A stretch of DNA of 64,000 nucleotides from Paenibacillus kribbensis (GTDB taxonomy: Bacteria > Bacillota > Bacilli > Paenibacillales > Paenibacillaceae). The stretch is from positions 4,799,501 to 4,863,500 of the forward strand of contig NZ_CP020028.1 of assembly GCF_002240415.1 (NCBI RefSeq). Direction: 5' to 3'. A model generated the notes under the pieces. The model did not search any database. It was not told where the DNA came from and saw only the letters and a list, made by a program, of their open reading frames with translations. This document shows, one piece after another, positions 9,684 through 17,735 of the stretch (its first letter is position 1; the number at the start of each line of letters is the position of its first letter). The position numbers were made by a program, and so were the translations under genes.

Positions 9684-11060
9684 CTATAATAAAGAGAGCA
9701 GCCCGGAAACCGGATAGTTCTCCAAGTCCTCGACATATTGCAGGATTCGGCGTGAAGTCTGGTCGTTTTGCAGGCAGATCTTCAGTTTGTATTGCATTTC
9801 CTCATCCGTTAACGGCTGCAGGGCCGAACCTTTGGGAGCATCCACACGCTCGCTCCATATTTCGTTGCGGTCTGTTATGATTTCCACAATTGTAAATCTG
9901 CCTTTCGGGATACTATCGGGAACAGGTTGAATGTCATCGCTATACCTTCTCTTGATCTTGCTCATGAACATTCGTACCTCTTCCGCAATAGGCTGTGCCT
10001 GAAAATTTCCAATTGAAAGCGGATAATGTAAAAGAATCAATGCGACAATATATTCAATGCTAAAGCGGCCTTGTTCACCTGTCAGCGGAGTATGCTGCAC
10101 TAAAGCTGCATCGCCGCCCTGGGGGAAAATGATGTTGATCTGGTTGATTCGCTCCGGGTCTATCGGATAGTTAGCCACTAAACGCAAGGCTGCATCCGCT
10201 CCATGGTACCCGGCGGAGCAAAAGGGATACAGCTTAAACCATAAACCCGGGTTTGCTATTTTCCATGAGCCATGCTGCCAATGATCCAATAAAAAAGGAG
10301 CCGCATAGGGTTCGCCTTGTCCGTATACGGCAAAAAAGCCCAGCTCCTGATCCAATCCTGCCGCCGTGCTGCTTAACTGATATTCGGTAAATAAAATCGA
10401 TTGCAGGGCCGCTTGCGAAGCCAAACCCGCATGCAACGGCTTGGCCTCCGTTCCGAACTGAACTCTTAGACCGCTGGCCTGCGTTGCCGCCAAACCTATC
10501 ACCTGGCGCATTTCCTCATGATTCATGCCTAGGAAATAGGCTCCCGCAACAGCAGCGGCAACGGTTCCGAGTGTACCGGTATTGTGCCAGCCTTTGGCAT
10601 AATGGTCTTTTCCGATGGCTTGCCCGAGCCTGGCCATAACTTCCACCCCGATAATATAGGAGGCCAGGAGCCTTTGGCCATTCAAAGCTTTTGCGGTCGA
10701 CCTGCTTGCAGCCAGCGAAAAAAGCACCGGCAAAATAACAGTGCTCGGATGGCCGCGAACATCGGAATGAACATCGTCAAAGTCAAGCGCGTGGCCTATA
10801 AACCCGTTTAAGAGAGCGGCATGAAGCGGCGCTGCTTTCATATTCTGACCGATGACAGGAACAGGTCCTGCTCCGCCGTCCATGTCCAAATGCTTTTTAA
10901 GCTTCTGGACACTTATATCGCCGCTGGCCGCATGACATGAGGCAATAAAATCAACAAGCCCCATTTTAGCCATATGCACCGCTTCTCGTGAGGCCAGCGG
11001 GTTCGCAGCCTGAATGCAGTCAACAAACCGACTTGTTAACGACAGATTGTTCAGTTCCAT
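9684..11060 (-). CDS. MmgE/PrpD family protein (YxeQ-like)
   Basis: 458-residue protein of the family that includes 2-methylcitrate dehydratase PrpD, cis-aconitate decarboxylase and iminodisuccinate epimerase, all acting on tri- or dicarboxylates with a succinyl-like unit. Family features include LLNGFIGHALDFDDVH and HPSTVILPVLFSLA in the first half and KLYPFCSAGYHGADAAL in the lid region. Its start overlaps the end of the M20 gene by 10 bases, so the two are translationally coupled. The position matches B. subtilis YxeQ, whose role is unclear. I infer epimerisation of the succinyl carbon of the pathway substrate. Confidence 0.85.
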   Translation of the reverse strand: MELNNLSLTSRFVDCIQAANPLASREAVHMAKMGLVDFIASCHAASGDISVQKLKKHLDMDGGAGPVPVIGQNMKAAPLHAALLNGFIGHALDFDDVHSDVRGHPSTVILPVLFSLAASRSTAKALNGQRLLASYIIGVEVMARLGQAIGKDHYAKGWHNTGTLGTVAAAVAGAYFLGMNHEEMRQVIGLAATQASGLRVQFGTEAKPLHAGLASQAALQSILFTEYQLSSTAAGLDQELGFFAVYGQGEPYAAPFLLDHWQHGSWKIANPGLWFKLYPFCSAGYHGADAALRLVANYPIDPERINQINIIFPQGGDAALVQHTPLTGEQGRFSIEYIVALILLHYPLSIGNFQAQPIAEEVRMFMSKIKRRYSDDIQPVPDSIPKGRFTIVEIITDRNEIWSERVDAPKGSALQPLTDEEMQYKLKICLQNDQTSRRILQYVEDLENYPVSGLLSLL

Positions 11061-12202
11061 TGCTCCAATACTTTCACGGCCAGATGTGAGAAATAATTTG
11101 CGGCGACAATCAGAGCATCTTCATTTAGCGAGTATGCGGGATGATGCCATTCCTGAGGACCATCCACACCCATCCATACAAAAAATCCGGGAATGGTTTC
11201 CTGATAAAAAGCAAAATCTTCTCCGCCGGGACTTTGCGCGGCATCTACGACCTTATAGCCCAAGTCTTTGGCCGCATCCGTGGCCACATCCGTAAATCTC
11301 CCGTTATTATTCACGCAGGGAAGATAACTGTACCAACGGAAATCCACCTCGGCTCCGTATCCGGCGGCAATCCCTTCCGCAGTGCGTTTCATGAGCACAG
11401 GGATACGACTTCGCGCTTCCTCCTGAAAGGTCCGCACGGTTCCTTCCAGCTCCGCTTTGTCCGGAATGACATTCCATGTGTTCCCGGATTGGAACCGTGT
11501 CACACTAATAACCGCATTGTGAAACGGGCTAAGGCTCCGGCTGACAATCGATTGCAGGCCGGAAACAATTTGCCCACCGACCACAATAGGATCGATGCTG
11601 TTATTTGGAATACCGGCATGGCCGCCCACGCCGATCACATCCAACTCAAATTTATCTACACTGGCCATCAACGGGCCTTCTTTGATGCCAATTGTACCGA
11701 CAGGCAAATCAGTCTTATTGTGCATGCCAAAAATGGCCTCCACCCCTTCAAGCGCTCCGGCTTGGGCGATTACTTTCGCACCTTGGGCAATTTCCTCTGC
11801 CGGCTGAAAAATGAATCTGACCGCTCCTTTTAATTGCGACTTTTTTTCTTTCAGCAAAATAGCCGCTCCAATTATAGAGGCGGTGTGAAAGTCATGTCCG
11901 CACGCATGCATAATCCCGTCATTTTTAGACACAAAATCCACTTTCGTTTCTTCTCGAATGGGCAGGGCGTCGATATCCGCCCGAACGGCAATGGTCGGTC
12001 CGGGAAGCTCACCCTGGATTTCGGCAATTACGCCCACCTCTAGCGGAAAATCAAGAATTGGAATGCCATTGTCCGCCAACCAGCGTTTAATCCGGGCAGT
12101 CGTTTCATGCTCCTGCAAGGAAAGCTCCGGATGTTCATGCAATTCTCTGCGGTATGCGACTAGCTTTTGTTGTAATTGTTTTTGATTATCAGAAAGCGCC
12201 AC
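11051..12202 (-). CDS. M20 family amidohydrolase / N-acyl amino acid deacylase (YxeP-like)
   Basis: 383-residue di-metal M20D peptidase-family hydrolase, like hippurate hydrolase and YxeP, which removes acyl groups from N-acyl amino acids. Metal-site motifs RRELHEHPELSLQEHET, GPTIAVRADIDALPI, IMHACGHDFHTA and QPAEEIAQGAK are intact, as is SPGGEDFAFY near the C-terminus. The start is a GTG after AAGGAGGAATCG. It overlaps the ABC ATPase gene by 14 bases. In the B. subtilis yxe pathway the equivalent enzyme deacetylates N-acetylcysteine. The same job here follows from context, not from residues. Confidence 0.9.
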   Translation of the reverse strand: MALSDNQKQLQQKLVAYRRELHEHPELSLQEHETTARIKRWLADNGIPILDFPLEVGVIAEIQGELPGPTIAVRADIDALPIREETKVDFVSKNDGIMHACGHDFHTASIIGAAILLKEKKSQLKGAVRFIFQPAEEIAQGAKVIAQAGALEGVEAIFGMHNKTDLPVGTIGIKEGPLMASVDKFELDVIGVGGHAGIPNNSIDPIVVGGQIVSGLQSIVSRSLSPFHNAVISVTRFQSGNTWNVIPDKAELEGTVRTFQEEARSRIPVLMKRTAEGIAAGYGAEVDFRWYSYLPCVNNNGRFTDVATDAAKDLGYKVVDAAQSPGGEDFAFYQETIPGFFVWMGVDGPQEWHHPAYSLNEDALIVAANYFSHLAVKVLEQWN

Positions 12203-12977
12203 TGAACGATTCCTCCTTCGTTTCCTCTTCGCTGCCAGCTGCTCTGCTGCCCAACTGCTGCAAAAATTGTTTGGTTCGCGGATTTACGGATTGCTCAAAG
12301 ATTTGCGCTGGAGTTCCCTGCTCGACAATATGTCCGTCAGCCATAAAAATAATCTTGTCGGCTACTTCCTTCGCAAAGGCCATCTCATGCGTGACAATGA
12401 TCATCGTCGTGTTCTTTTTCGCAATATACCGGATCACCTGCAATACCTCGGCCACAAGCTCCGGGTCCAACGCGGAGGTCGGCTCATCAAACAAAATCGC
12501 ATGGGGATCAACCGCGAGCGCCCTGGCAATGCCGACACGCTGCTGCTGTCCGCCGGATAAGGTAACCGGGTAGTTGTCCTTTTTATCCACCAGGCCGACC
12601 TGCTTCAATAAATCGAGCGCGATTTGACTTGCAGCTTCTTTTTTCATTTTTTTGGCGATCACTAAAGATTCCGTAATATTCTGCAGAGCTGTTTTATTCT
12701 TAAACAAATTATAATTCTGAAACACCATCGCCGTTTGCTGTCTTAATAAATGCGCTTCTTTCCCGGAAAATTTTTCAGCGTTTATCCTGGCGCTTCCGAT
12801 TTCTATTTCCCCCTGATCGGGAGTTTCCAATAAATTCAGACACCGGAGCAATGTTGATTTTCCTGAGCCTGAAGGGCCGATAATCGCAACGACTTCGCCC
12901 TGTTTCACCTCTATATTGATGCCGTCTAGTACAACCAAATTGCCAAAACGTTTATGCAGGTTTTTAACCGATATCAT
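12189..12977 (-). CDS. Polar amino acid ABC transporter ATPase (YxeO-like)
   Basis: 262-residue ATPase of the polar amino-acid uptake class. Walker A GPSGSGKSTLLRCLN, Q-loop MVFQNYNLF, signature TLSGGQQQRVGIARALA, Walker B ILFDEPTSALDPE and switch VTHEMAFAKEV are all present. It drives import with the permease 13 bases upstream and the lipoprotein encoded before it. Order and class match YxeO, whose transporter serves S-substituted cysteines in B. subtilis; the substrate here is inferred from that. Confidence 0.93.
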   Translation of the reverse strand: MISVKNLHKRFGNLVVLDGINIEVKQGEVVAIIGPSGSGKSTLLRCLNLLETPDQGEIEIGSARINAEKFSGKEAHLLRQQTAMVFQNYNLFKNKTALQNITESLVIAKKMKKEAASQIALDLLKQVGLVDKKDNYPVTLSGGQQQRVGIARALAVDPHAILFDEPTSALDPELVAEVLQVIRYIAKKNTTMIIVTHEMAFAKEVADKIIFMADGHIVEQGTPAQIFEQSVNPRTKQFLQQLGSRAAGSEEETKEESFSGAF

Positions 12978-12990
12978 TCGTCAAAACCTC

Positions 12991-13662
12991 CTATTGTTGA
13001 TAAGGCCGGTTAATTCTTTGTTCTGCCACGCGCTGAAGTGACGATACTCCGATAACAATAAACCAATATAAAAGTCCGACTGCCAAATACGTTTCAAAAA
13101 ATTTGAAGCTTTCCGCCGCCATCATTTTGGCTTGGGCAAACATCTCGGCCACACCCAACGTAAACGCCAGTGCCGTTTCTTTAATAAGCGTAATAAATGT
13201 ATTCCCAGTACCGGGTAGCGCGTTACGCGCCGCCTGCGGCAGGATCATCCGGCGGTAGGTTTGAAATTTCGTCATGCCAACCGATAAACCCGCCTCCAAT
13301 TGGCCTTTATCAACCGAATTCAGCCCAGCTCTGAAAATTTCCGCCAGAAATGCCGCTTCTTTTAAACTCAAGCCAATCAGCGCGGCCGTTAATGCCGTCA
13401 TATTATTAAAAGCGGGAATTAACTGCGGCAGGCCAAAGTAAAATAGAAATAGCTGCACCAGCATCGGGATCGCCCGAAAAAAAGAAATATAGACAGCCGC
13501 AAGCTGTGTGAGTACAGGAATGCGGCTGTTTCTAATAAGTGCCACTATTAGGCCGAGGATACTTGCCATTATCATGGCCGTTACGGCCATGATAATGGTT
13601 AAGGGTAAATATTTAATAATGTTGGGAAATACGGACAGCATATATTCAAAATCGAAATCCAT
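12991..13662 (-). CDS. Polar amino acid ABC transporter permease (YxeN-like)
   Basis: 223-residue inner-membrane permease with about five hydrophobic helices and the HisM/GlnP-type coupling motif near EAAFLAEIFRAGLNSVDKGQ. The start is taken as the ATG at 13662, nine bases after GAGGTG; a GTG four codons upstream overlaps that ribosome site. Only one permease gene is present, so it should act as a homodimer, as in the yxe system. Confidence 0.92.
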   Translation of the reverse strand: MDFDFEYMLSVFPNIIKYLPLTIIMAVTAMIMASILGLIVALIRNSRIPVLTQLAAVYISFFRAIPMLVQLFLFYFGLPQLIPAFNNMTALTAALIGLSLKEAAFLAEIFRAGLNSVDKGQLEAGLSVGMTKFQTYRRMILPQAARNALPGTGNTFITLIKETALAFTLGVAEMFAQAKMMAAESFKFFETYLAVGLLYWFIVIGVSSLQRVAEQRINRPYQQ

Positions 13663-13687
13663 TGGAGAGTACACCTCAAGACTTAGT

Positions 13688-14461
13688 TTATTGTGTTACA
13701 TCCTCACCGTAATATTTTTTCGAGATTTTTAATAACGTTCCATCATTGCGGAGCTTTTGGAGTTCAGTGTTAAATTCCTTCAGCAGCTTTTCACCCTGTT
13801 CCGTTCTGGCAAAAGGAAAGGACACATCATCATGTGAAATCGGATCGCCCACCAATTTGAGCGGAAGCTTGCCTTTGGCAATCTCAGCCAGAAGCGTAGT
13901 GGATGCGTTAATATATCCGTCCACCTTGCCCGTGATGACTTCATTCATGGCCGATTCACGCGTTTCGTATGTTTTTAAAGTAACTTCGCCTTTGGTATCC
14001 CAGGCTTTAAAATTCTTCACATTGTTGGACCCCAGAACGGCTGAAATGGTTTTTCCTTTTAGATCATCCAAAGTATTAATTTCATTATTGTCTGACCGGA
14101 CAGCAACCTGTGTACCAAGGACTGAGTATTTGTCCGTAAAATTATATACTTTTTTTCTTTCATCGGTTACGGCTACGTTATTGGCAATCGTGTCCAGCTT
14201 GCCTGCTTCCAATTGACCCATCAATCCGGAAAAATCCGTCAGTGTCCATTCCACTTTGTAGCCAAGATTCTTGGCAACAGCCTCCAGCACTTCGACATCA
14301 TAGCCGACCAGTTTATCTCCTTCTTTAAAGGAGTTTGGAAAGCTTTGTCCTGTCGCCCCTACTCTGAGCACTTTTTCTCCGCTTGAGCTTGTTCCATTGC
14401 CGCAAGCCGCCAACACGACCAGCAACACACTTGCAATCATAATACCAAGAAACTTTTTCAT
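13688..14461 (-). CDS. Amino acid ABC transporter substrate-binding lipoprotein (YxeM-like)
   Basis: 257-residue family-3 solute-binding protein. It opens with a lipoprotein signal (MKKFLGIMIASVLLVVLAAC), the lipid-modified Cys being the last residue of that stretch. The mature part has the usual two-lobe pattern (KLVGYDVEVLEAVAKNLGYK, GLMGQLEAGKLDTIANN, SAVLGSNN). It would capture substrate outside the membrane and deliver it to the permease. The gene follows the lyase-GNAT gene by 17 bases. Ligand identity is inferred from synteny with YxeM. Confidence 0.93.
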   Translation of the reverse strand: MKKFLGIMIASVLLVVLAACGNGTSSSGEKVLRVGATGQSFPNSFKEGDKLVGYDVEVLEAVAKNLGYKVEWTLTDFSGLMGQLEAGKLDTIANNVAVTDERKKVYNFTDKYSVLGTQVAVRSDNNEINTLDDLKGKTISAVLGSNNVKNFKAWDTKGEVTLKTYETRESAMNEVITGKVDGYINASTTLLAEIAKGKLPLKLVGDPISHDDVSFPFARTEQGEKLLKEFNTELQKLRNDGTLLKISKKYYGEDVTQ

Positions 14462-14478
14462 TATAATCCCCTCTGCTT

Positions 14479-16317
14479 TTATATGTTTTGAGTTACCTTA
14501 GATGCCTGCAGATCCTTTTTAAAGTAAACCGTTGTATGACCTCTGCCCAAATCTTTGGTGCCGATTTTGTGATACCCCTTGCTTTCATACATGGCAGACA
14601 GCCATGGGTGATTTTCCGCCGTGCCCAAGGTAACGGCCGGGCTTTTTAAATCGGACACTATTTTTTCTTCAGCCAATGACAAAATCTTCGATCCGATTCC
14701 TTGCCGCTCATTGGCCGGATCTACGGCCAGCCAGCCGATATGCGGTAGACCGGCAGGACCAGGTTGGCCCCCCCACGGCAGCCTGATGGCGACAGTCGCG
14801 ATCATTTTCCCGTTTTGCTCCAGCACATAACACAAGTTATGGGTGATATGTTTTTTCACCAAATCCAGATCAGCATGTGCCGCGGCAAAATTTATCCCTA
14901 AATCCCTTATAGGTTGGTAAGCTCTTAATGTCAGGTCGAGCAATGCTTCCGCATCGTCAAGAACTGCCAGACGGAAATGCTGCTTCACCAGCACTTGATC
15001 CACTTTTTCAACCGCGGAGCCCAGATAGGTTTCAGGATTTAACAGCTCTTTTATTTTCGTTGCATCCAGCACCTTAGCGACTTGTTCATTGGCAACCAAC
15101 ACATCCTGAAATGGTTTATGCTCTTCAATGGCCTTCATCGACAGCTCATAAATAAGCTCATGTGCAGTCTGCTTCCCGTAGCTCTCCGCCAATGCGAACA
15201 TGACTCTTTCCGATAATAAAAGCCCGCCTTGCAGATTTAAGTTTCGGAGCATGTTATCGGGCTTTACGATCAACCCCTGCAAAACCGTTTTGGTCGATAA
15301 CAGTTGAGCAGACAGATAGATGCAGATTTCCGGCAAAGCAATCCATTCGCCCCGCCATGACATAGCATCACGTTCATGCTCCACGATGAGAGAATCCTGA
15401 ATAAGGGACACGCTATGGAGAATCGGTCTTGTCAGGCTTGCGATCCCCTCCAGTGCTGCCGGATTCCGTTTATGGGGCATCGTTGTGCTGCCAATTTTCC
15501 CTATTGCAAAAGGTTCTTCAACTTCATCAATTTCCGACCGCATCAGATTATAGAATTCATTGGCAAGCTTGCCTAATGTACCGCTGATTAATCCGATAAC
15601 ACTGGCGTACTCCGCGATTCTGTCTCGCGACGAATGCCAACAAATCTCCGGCACGGACAAACCCAGTCTTTGTAGAGCGTTCGCTTCGATTTCAGGCCCT
15701 TTAGGACCAAAAGAAGCAAATGTCCCGACTCCACCTGCAATAACACCGGTAAATGTCCGGGCCTCCAAGCCTTGTAACCGTTCAATGTGGCGGTTTACTT
15801 CACTCAGCACCACGGATAATTTAAAGCCAAAGGTTGTCGGCAGCCCCTGCATGCCGTGAGATCGGCCGGCTATCGGCGTTCTTTTGTATTTTTCGGCAAG
15901 CTTTGCGAGCTCTCCCGCAACCTCTTTCAACTCCGAAAGGATAAGGGCATGCGCCTCTTTTAATTGCAGTATGGTTCCTGTGTCCACAATATCCTGGGTC
16001 GTTGCTCCAAAGTGGACATACTCTCCATCCTCACCGCATAATGACTGCAACGCTTTTATGGTTGCATTTAAAGAGTGCTTCGCTTTAGCCGATTCACTTG
16101 CGATTTCAGCAAAATCCACCAATTCAGCCTTCGCGTTTTTGGCAATCGTTTCGGCGGCACTCCGGGGGATAATTCCAAATTCCCCTTCCGCCAGGGCAAG
16201 AGCAGCCTCCACATCAAAATGCTTTTGCAGCCGGTTATGCTCCGACCAGATGCTGCGCATGTCAGCTGTTCCGAAATTATTTCTTAGCAATACCATATCT
16301 ATTACATGGGAACTCAT
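14479..16317 (-). CDS. Fumarase/ASL-superfamily lyase fused to a GNAT acetyltransferase (612 aa)
   Basis: Residues 1 to about 447 are a lyase of the fumarase, aspartase, adenylosuccinate and argininosuccinate lyase superfamily. Seen are TTQD (106-109), RSHGMQGLPTTFG (152-164, likely general-acid His region) and the signature loop GSTTMPHKRNP (276-286). Enzymes of this family release fumarate, or a related acid, from a succinyl-X compound. Residues about 448-603 are a GNAT domain with the acetyl-CoA loop ERQGIGSKIL (537-546). The join is in one frame with no stop or slip. It is the first gene of the operon; the GNAT half takes the place of YxeL. I infer cleavage of S-(2-succino)cysteine, or its N-acetyl form, to fumarate and the thiol. 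Confidence 0.9.
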   Translation of the reverse strand: MSSHVIDMVLLRNNFGTADMRSIWSEHNRLQKHFDVEAALALAEGEFGIIPRSAAETIAKNAKAELVDFAEIASESAKAKHSLNATIKALQSLCGEDGEYVHFGATTQDIVDTGTILQLKEAHALILSELKEVAGELAKLAEKYKRTPIAGRSHGMQGLPTTFGFKLSVVLSEVNRHIERLQGLEARTFTGVIAGGVGTFASFGPKGPEIEANALQRLGLSVPEICWHSSRDRIAEYASVIGLISGTLGKLANEFYNLMRSEIDEVEEPFAIGKIGSTTMPHKRNPAALEGIASLTRPILHSVSLIQDSLIVEHERDAMSWRGEWIALPEICIYLSAQLLSTKTVLQGLIVKPDNMLRNLNLQGGLLLSERVMFALAESYGKQTAHELIYELSMKAIEEHKPFQDVLVANEQVAKVLDATKIKELLNPETYLGSAVEKVDQVLVKQHFRLAVLDDAEALLDLTLRAYQPIRDLGINFAAAHADLDLVKKHITHNLCYVLEQNGKMIATVAIRLPWGGQPGPAGLPHIGWLAVDPANERQGIGSKILSLAEEKIVSDLKSPAVTLGTAENHPWLSAMYESKGYHKIGTKDLGRGHTTVYFKKDLQASKVTQNI

Positions 16318-16507
16318 TACATTTCTTCCTTTCCGCCTAGCCTGCTTTTTCGTGTTCGACTACATTATAATACATAACAATGCCGAATTCACAGTTAACA
16401 CATATGTTTTACCGCTTTACCTAATTACTATAATATATAGATCAAAATTTAGCATGTCAATAATTAAAATCTAAGACTAATTTCATAAGGGCGCGCTTAA
16501 GAAGTAA

Positions 16508-16536
16508 TTGACATGGATTGGCGAACAGAGTATATT
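16508..16536 (+). promoter_or_regulatory. Sigma-A promoter of the dehydrogenase-aminotransferase operon
   Basis: TTGACA (16508-16513), a 17-base spacer and TATATT (16531-16536) form a near-perfect housekeeping promoter 60 bases before the dehydrogenase ATG. The 278-base divergent gap 16318-16595 also holds a TATAAT on the minus strand near 16365-16375 that could serve the lyase-GNAT operon. I see no clear operator. Confidence 0.7.
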
Positions 16537-16595
16537 TTTCACAATATCATTTATTCCTCCCTATTAAGTCGGAATATAATGGAGGTAGTGTCATT

Positions 16596-17693
16596 ATGGA
16601 ATCAACTGTCGTTTTGAAGGCTGGTCCTCAGGAATACTATCACAGTAAAGGGATATTGAATCAATTGCCCCAATTGATTTCCGAAAGAAAGATCAACAGA
16701 TTATTTGTCATACATGGAGAAAGATCGCTTCAGGCCGCAATGCCTTACTTGCCTTCGCTGGAAAATTTCGAGATTCAATATGAGAAATATAGGGGTGAAT
16801 GTTCTCTAAACGAGATTAAGCGAATCTCCGCTATTGCCAAGCAATATAAAGCGGAAGGATTACTGGGGATCGGCGGAGGAAAGGTGGCGGACCTTGTAAA
16901 AGCAGTTGCCTATCAACTGCAAATCCCGGAAATACTCGTTCCGACACTTGCTTCCAATTGCGCCGCATTCAGTGCCGTAAGCATTATTTATAATGATGAG
17001 GGGATTCATGTTGACAGCTTGTCCTTTCCGAAAGCAACCAACCTTGTCCTGATTGAACCGGAGATTATTTTAAACAGCCCTGTTGAATATACGATTGCCG
17101 GTATCGGCGACACTCTTGCCAAATGGTATGAAGGCGTGTCCCGTTTGAATCAGATACAGACCAAAACCATACCAATGCAATTGAGTTTTGAAATGATGCA
17201 CAAATGCAGAGAGTTTCTATTCGAATTCGGGGAACAATCCATCAAAGACGCGCAGACCGGAAAATTAACGGAGGCCTTTATAAATGTCATTGATACGAAT
17301 ATTGCCGTTGCTGGCCTCGTTGGAGGCTTCGGAAGCATATTTGCCAAAAGCGTTGGCGCACACGCCTTCTTTAATGCTGCGACTGCTATTCCCGGAACGA
17401 AAACGATTTTACATGGATCTCTTGTAGCGTTTGGAATTCTGGTTCAATTAGCCCTGGAAAAGAAAATAGACGAGCTGGAGTCGATTCTTCCTTTTTATAG
17501 AAAAATAGGCCTCCCGACGACGCTGCAGGATATACATTTGGACGATTCCAACACGGAAGCGCTGCAGCTGATTGCGGCAAAAATGACGTCTCAAACATCG
17601 AGAATTCACAGTTTACCGTTTAAAGTCACCGCTGATGATGCACTGTGGGCGATCCTGACAGTGAACAGGATTACAAGCAGCTACAGTTATTAA
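16596..17693 (+). CDS. Iron-containing alcohol dehydrogenase family, HcxA (YbdH)-like
   Basis: 365-residue member of the glycerol-dehydrogenase branch of group III metal-dependent dehydrogenases. NAD-loop GIGGGKVADLVKAVAY and metal-region VGAHAFFNAATAIPGTKTILHGSLVAFG are present. The ATG at 16596 follows GGAGG. It is the first gene of a two-gene operon with an aminotransferase. The same pair of families is found together in Escherichia coli (ybdH-ybdL), where YbdH/HcxA reduces 2-oxoacids to 2-hydroxyacids. A 2-oxoacid reductase is therefore the best guess; glycerol is less likely. Confidence 0.8.
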   Translation: MESTVVLKAGPQEYYHSKGILNQLPQLISERKINRLFVIHGERSLQAAMPYLPSLENFEIQYEKYRGECSLNEIKRISAIAKQYKAEGLLGIGGGKVADLVKAVAYQLQIPEILVPTLASNCAAFSAVSIIYNDEGIHVDSLSFPKATNLVLIEPEIILNSPVEYTIAGIGDTLAKWYEGVSRLNQIQTKTIPMQLSFEMMHKCREFLFEFGEQSIKDAQTGKLTEAFINVIDTNIAVAGLVGGFGSIFAKSVGAHAFFNAATAIPGTKTILHGSLVAFGILVQLALEKKIDELESILPFYRKIGLPTTLQDIHLDDSNTEALQLIAAKMTSQTSRIHSLPFKVTADDALWAILTVNRITSSYSY

Positions 17694-17735
17694 GGGGATA
17701 CATTGCTTCTAGCCATCAGCAGAAAGGAAAAAAGA

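Noticed and set aside
16318..16595. CymR box controlling the yxe-like operon
   Set aside because: CymR represses yxe in B. subtilis, so I looked for its box in the divergent gap, but no convincing match was seen by eye.
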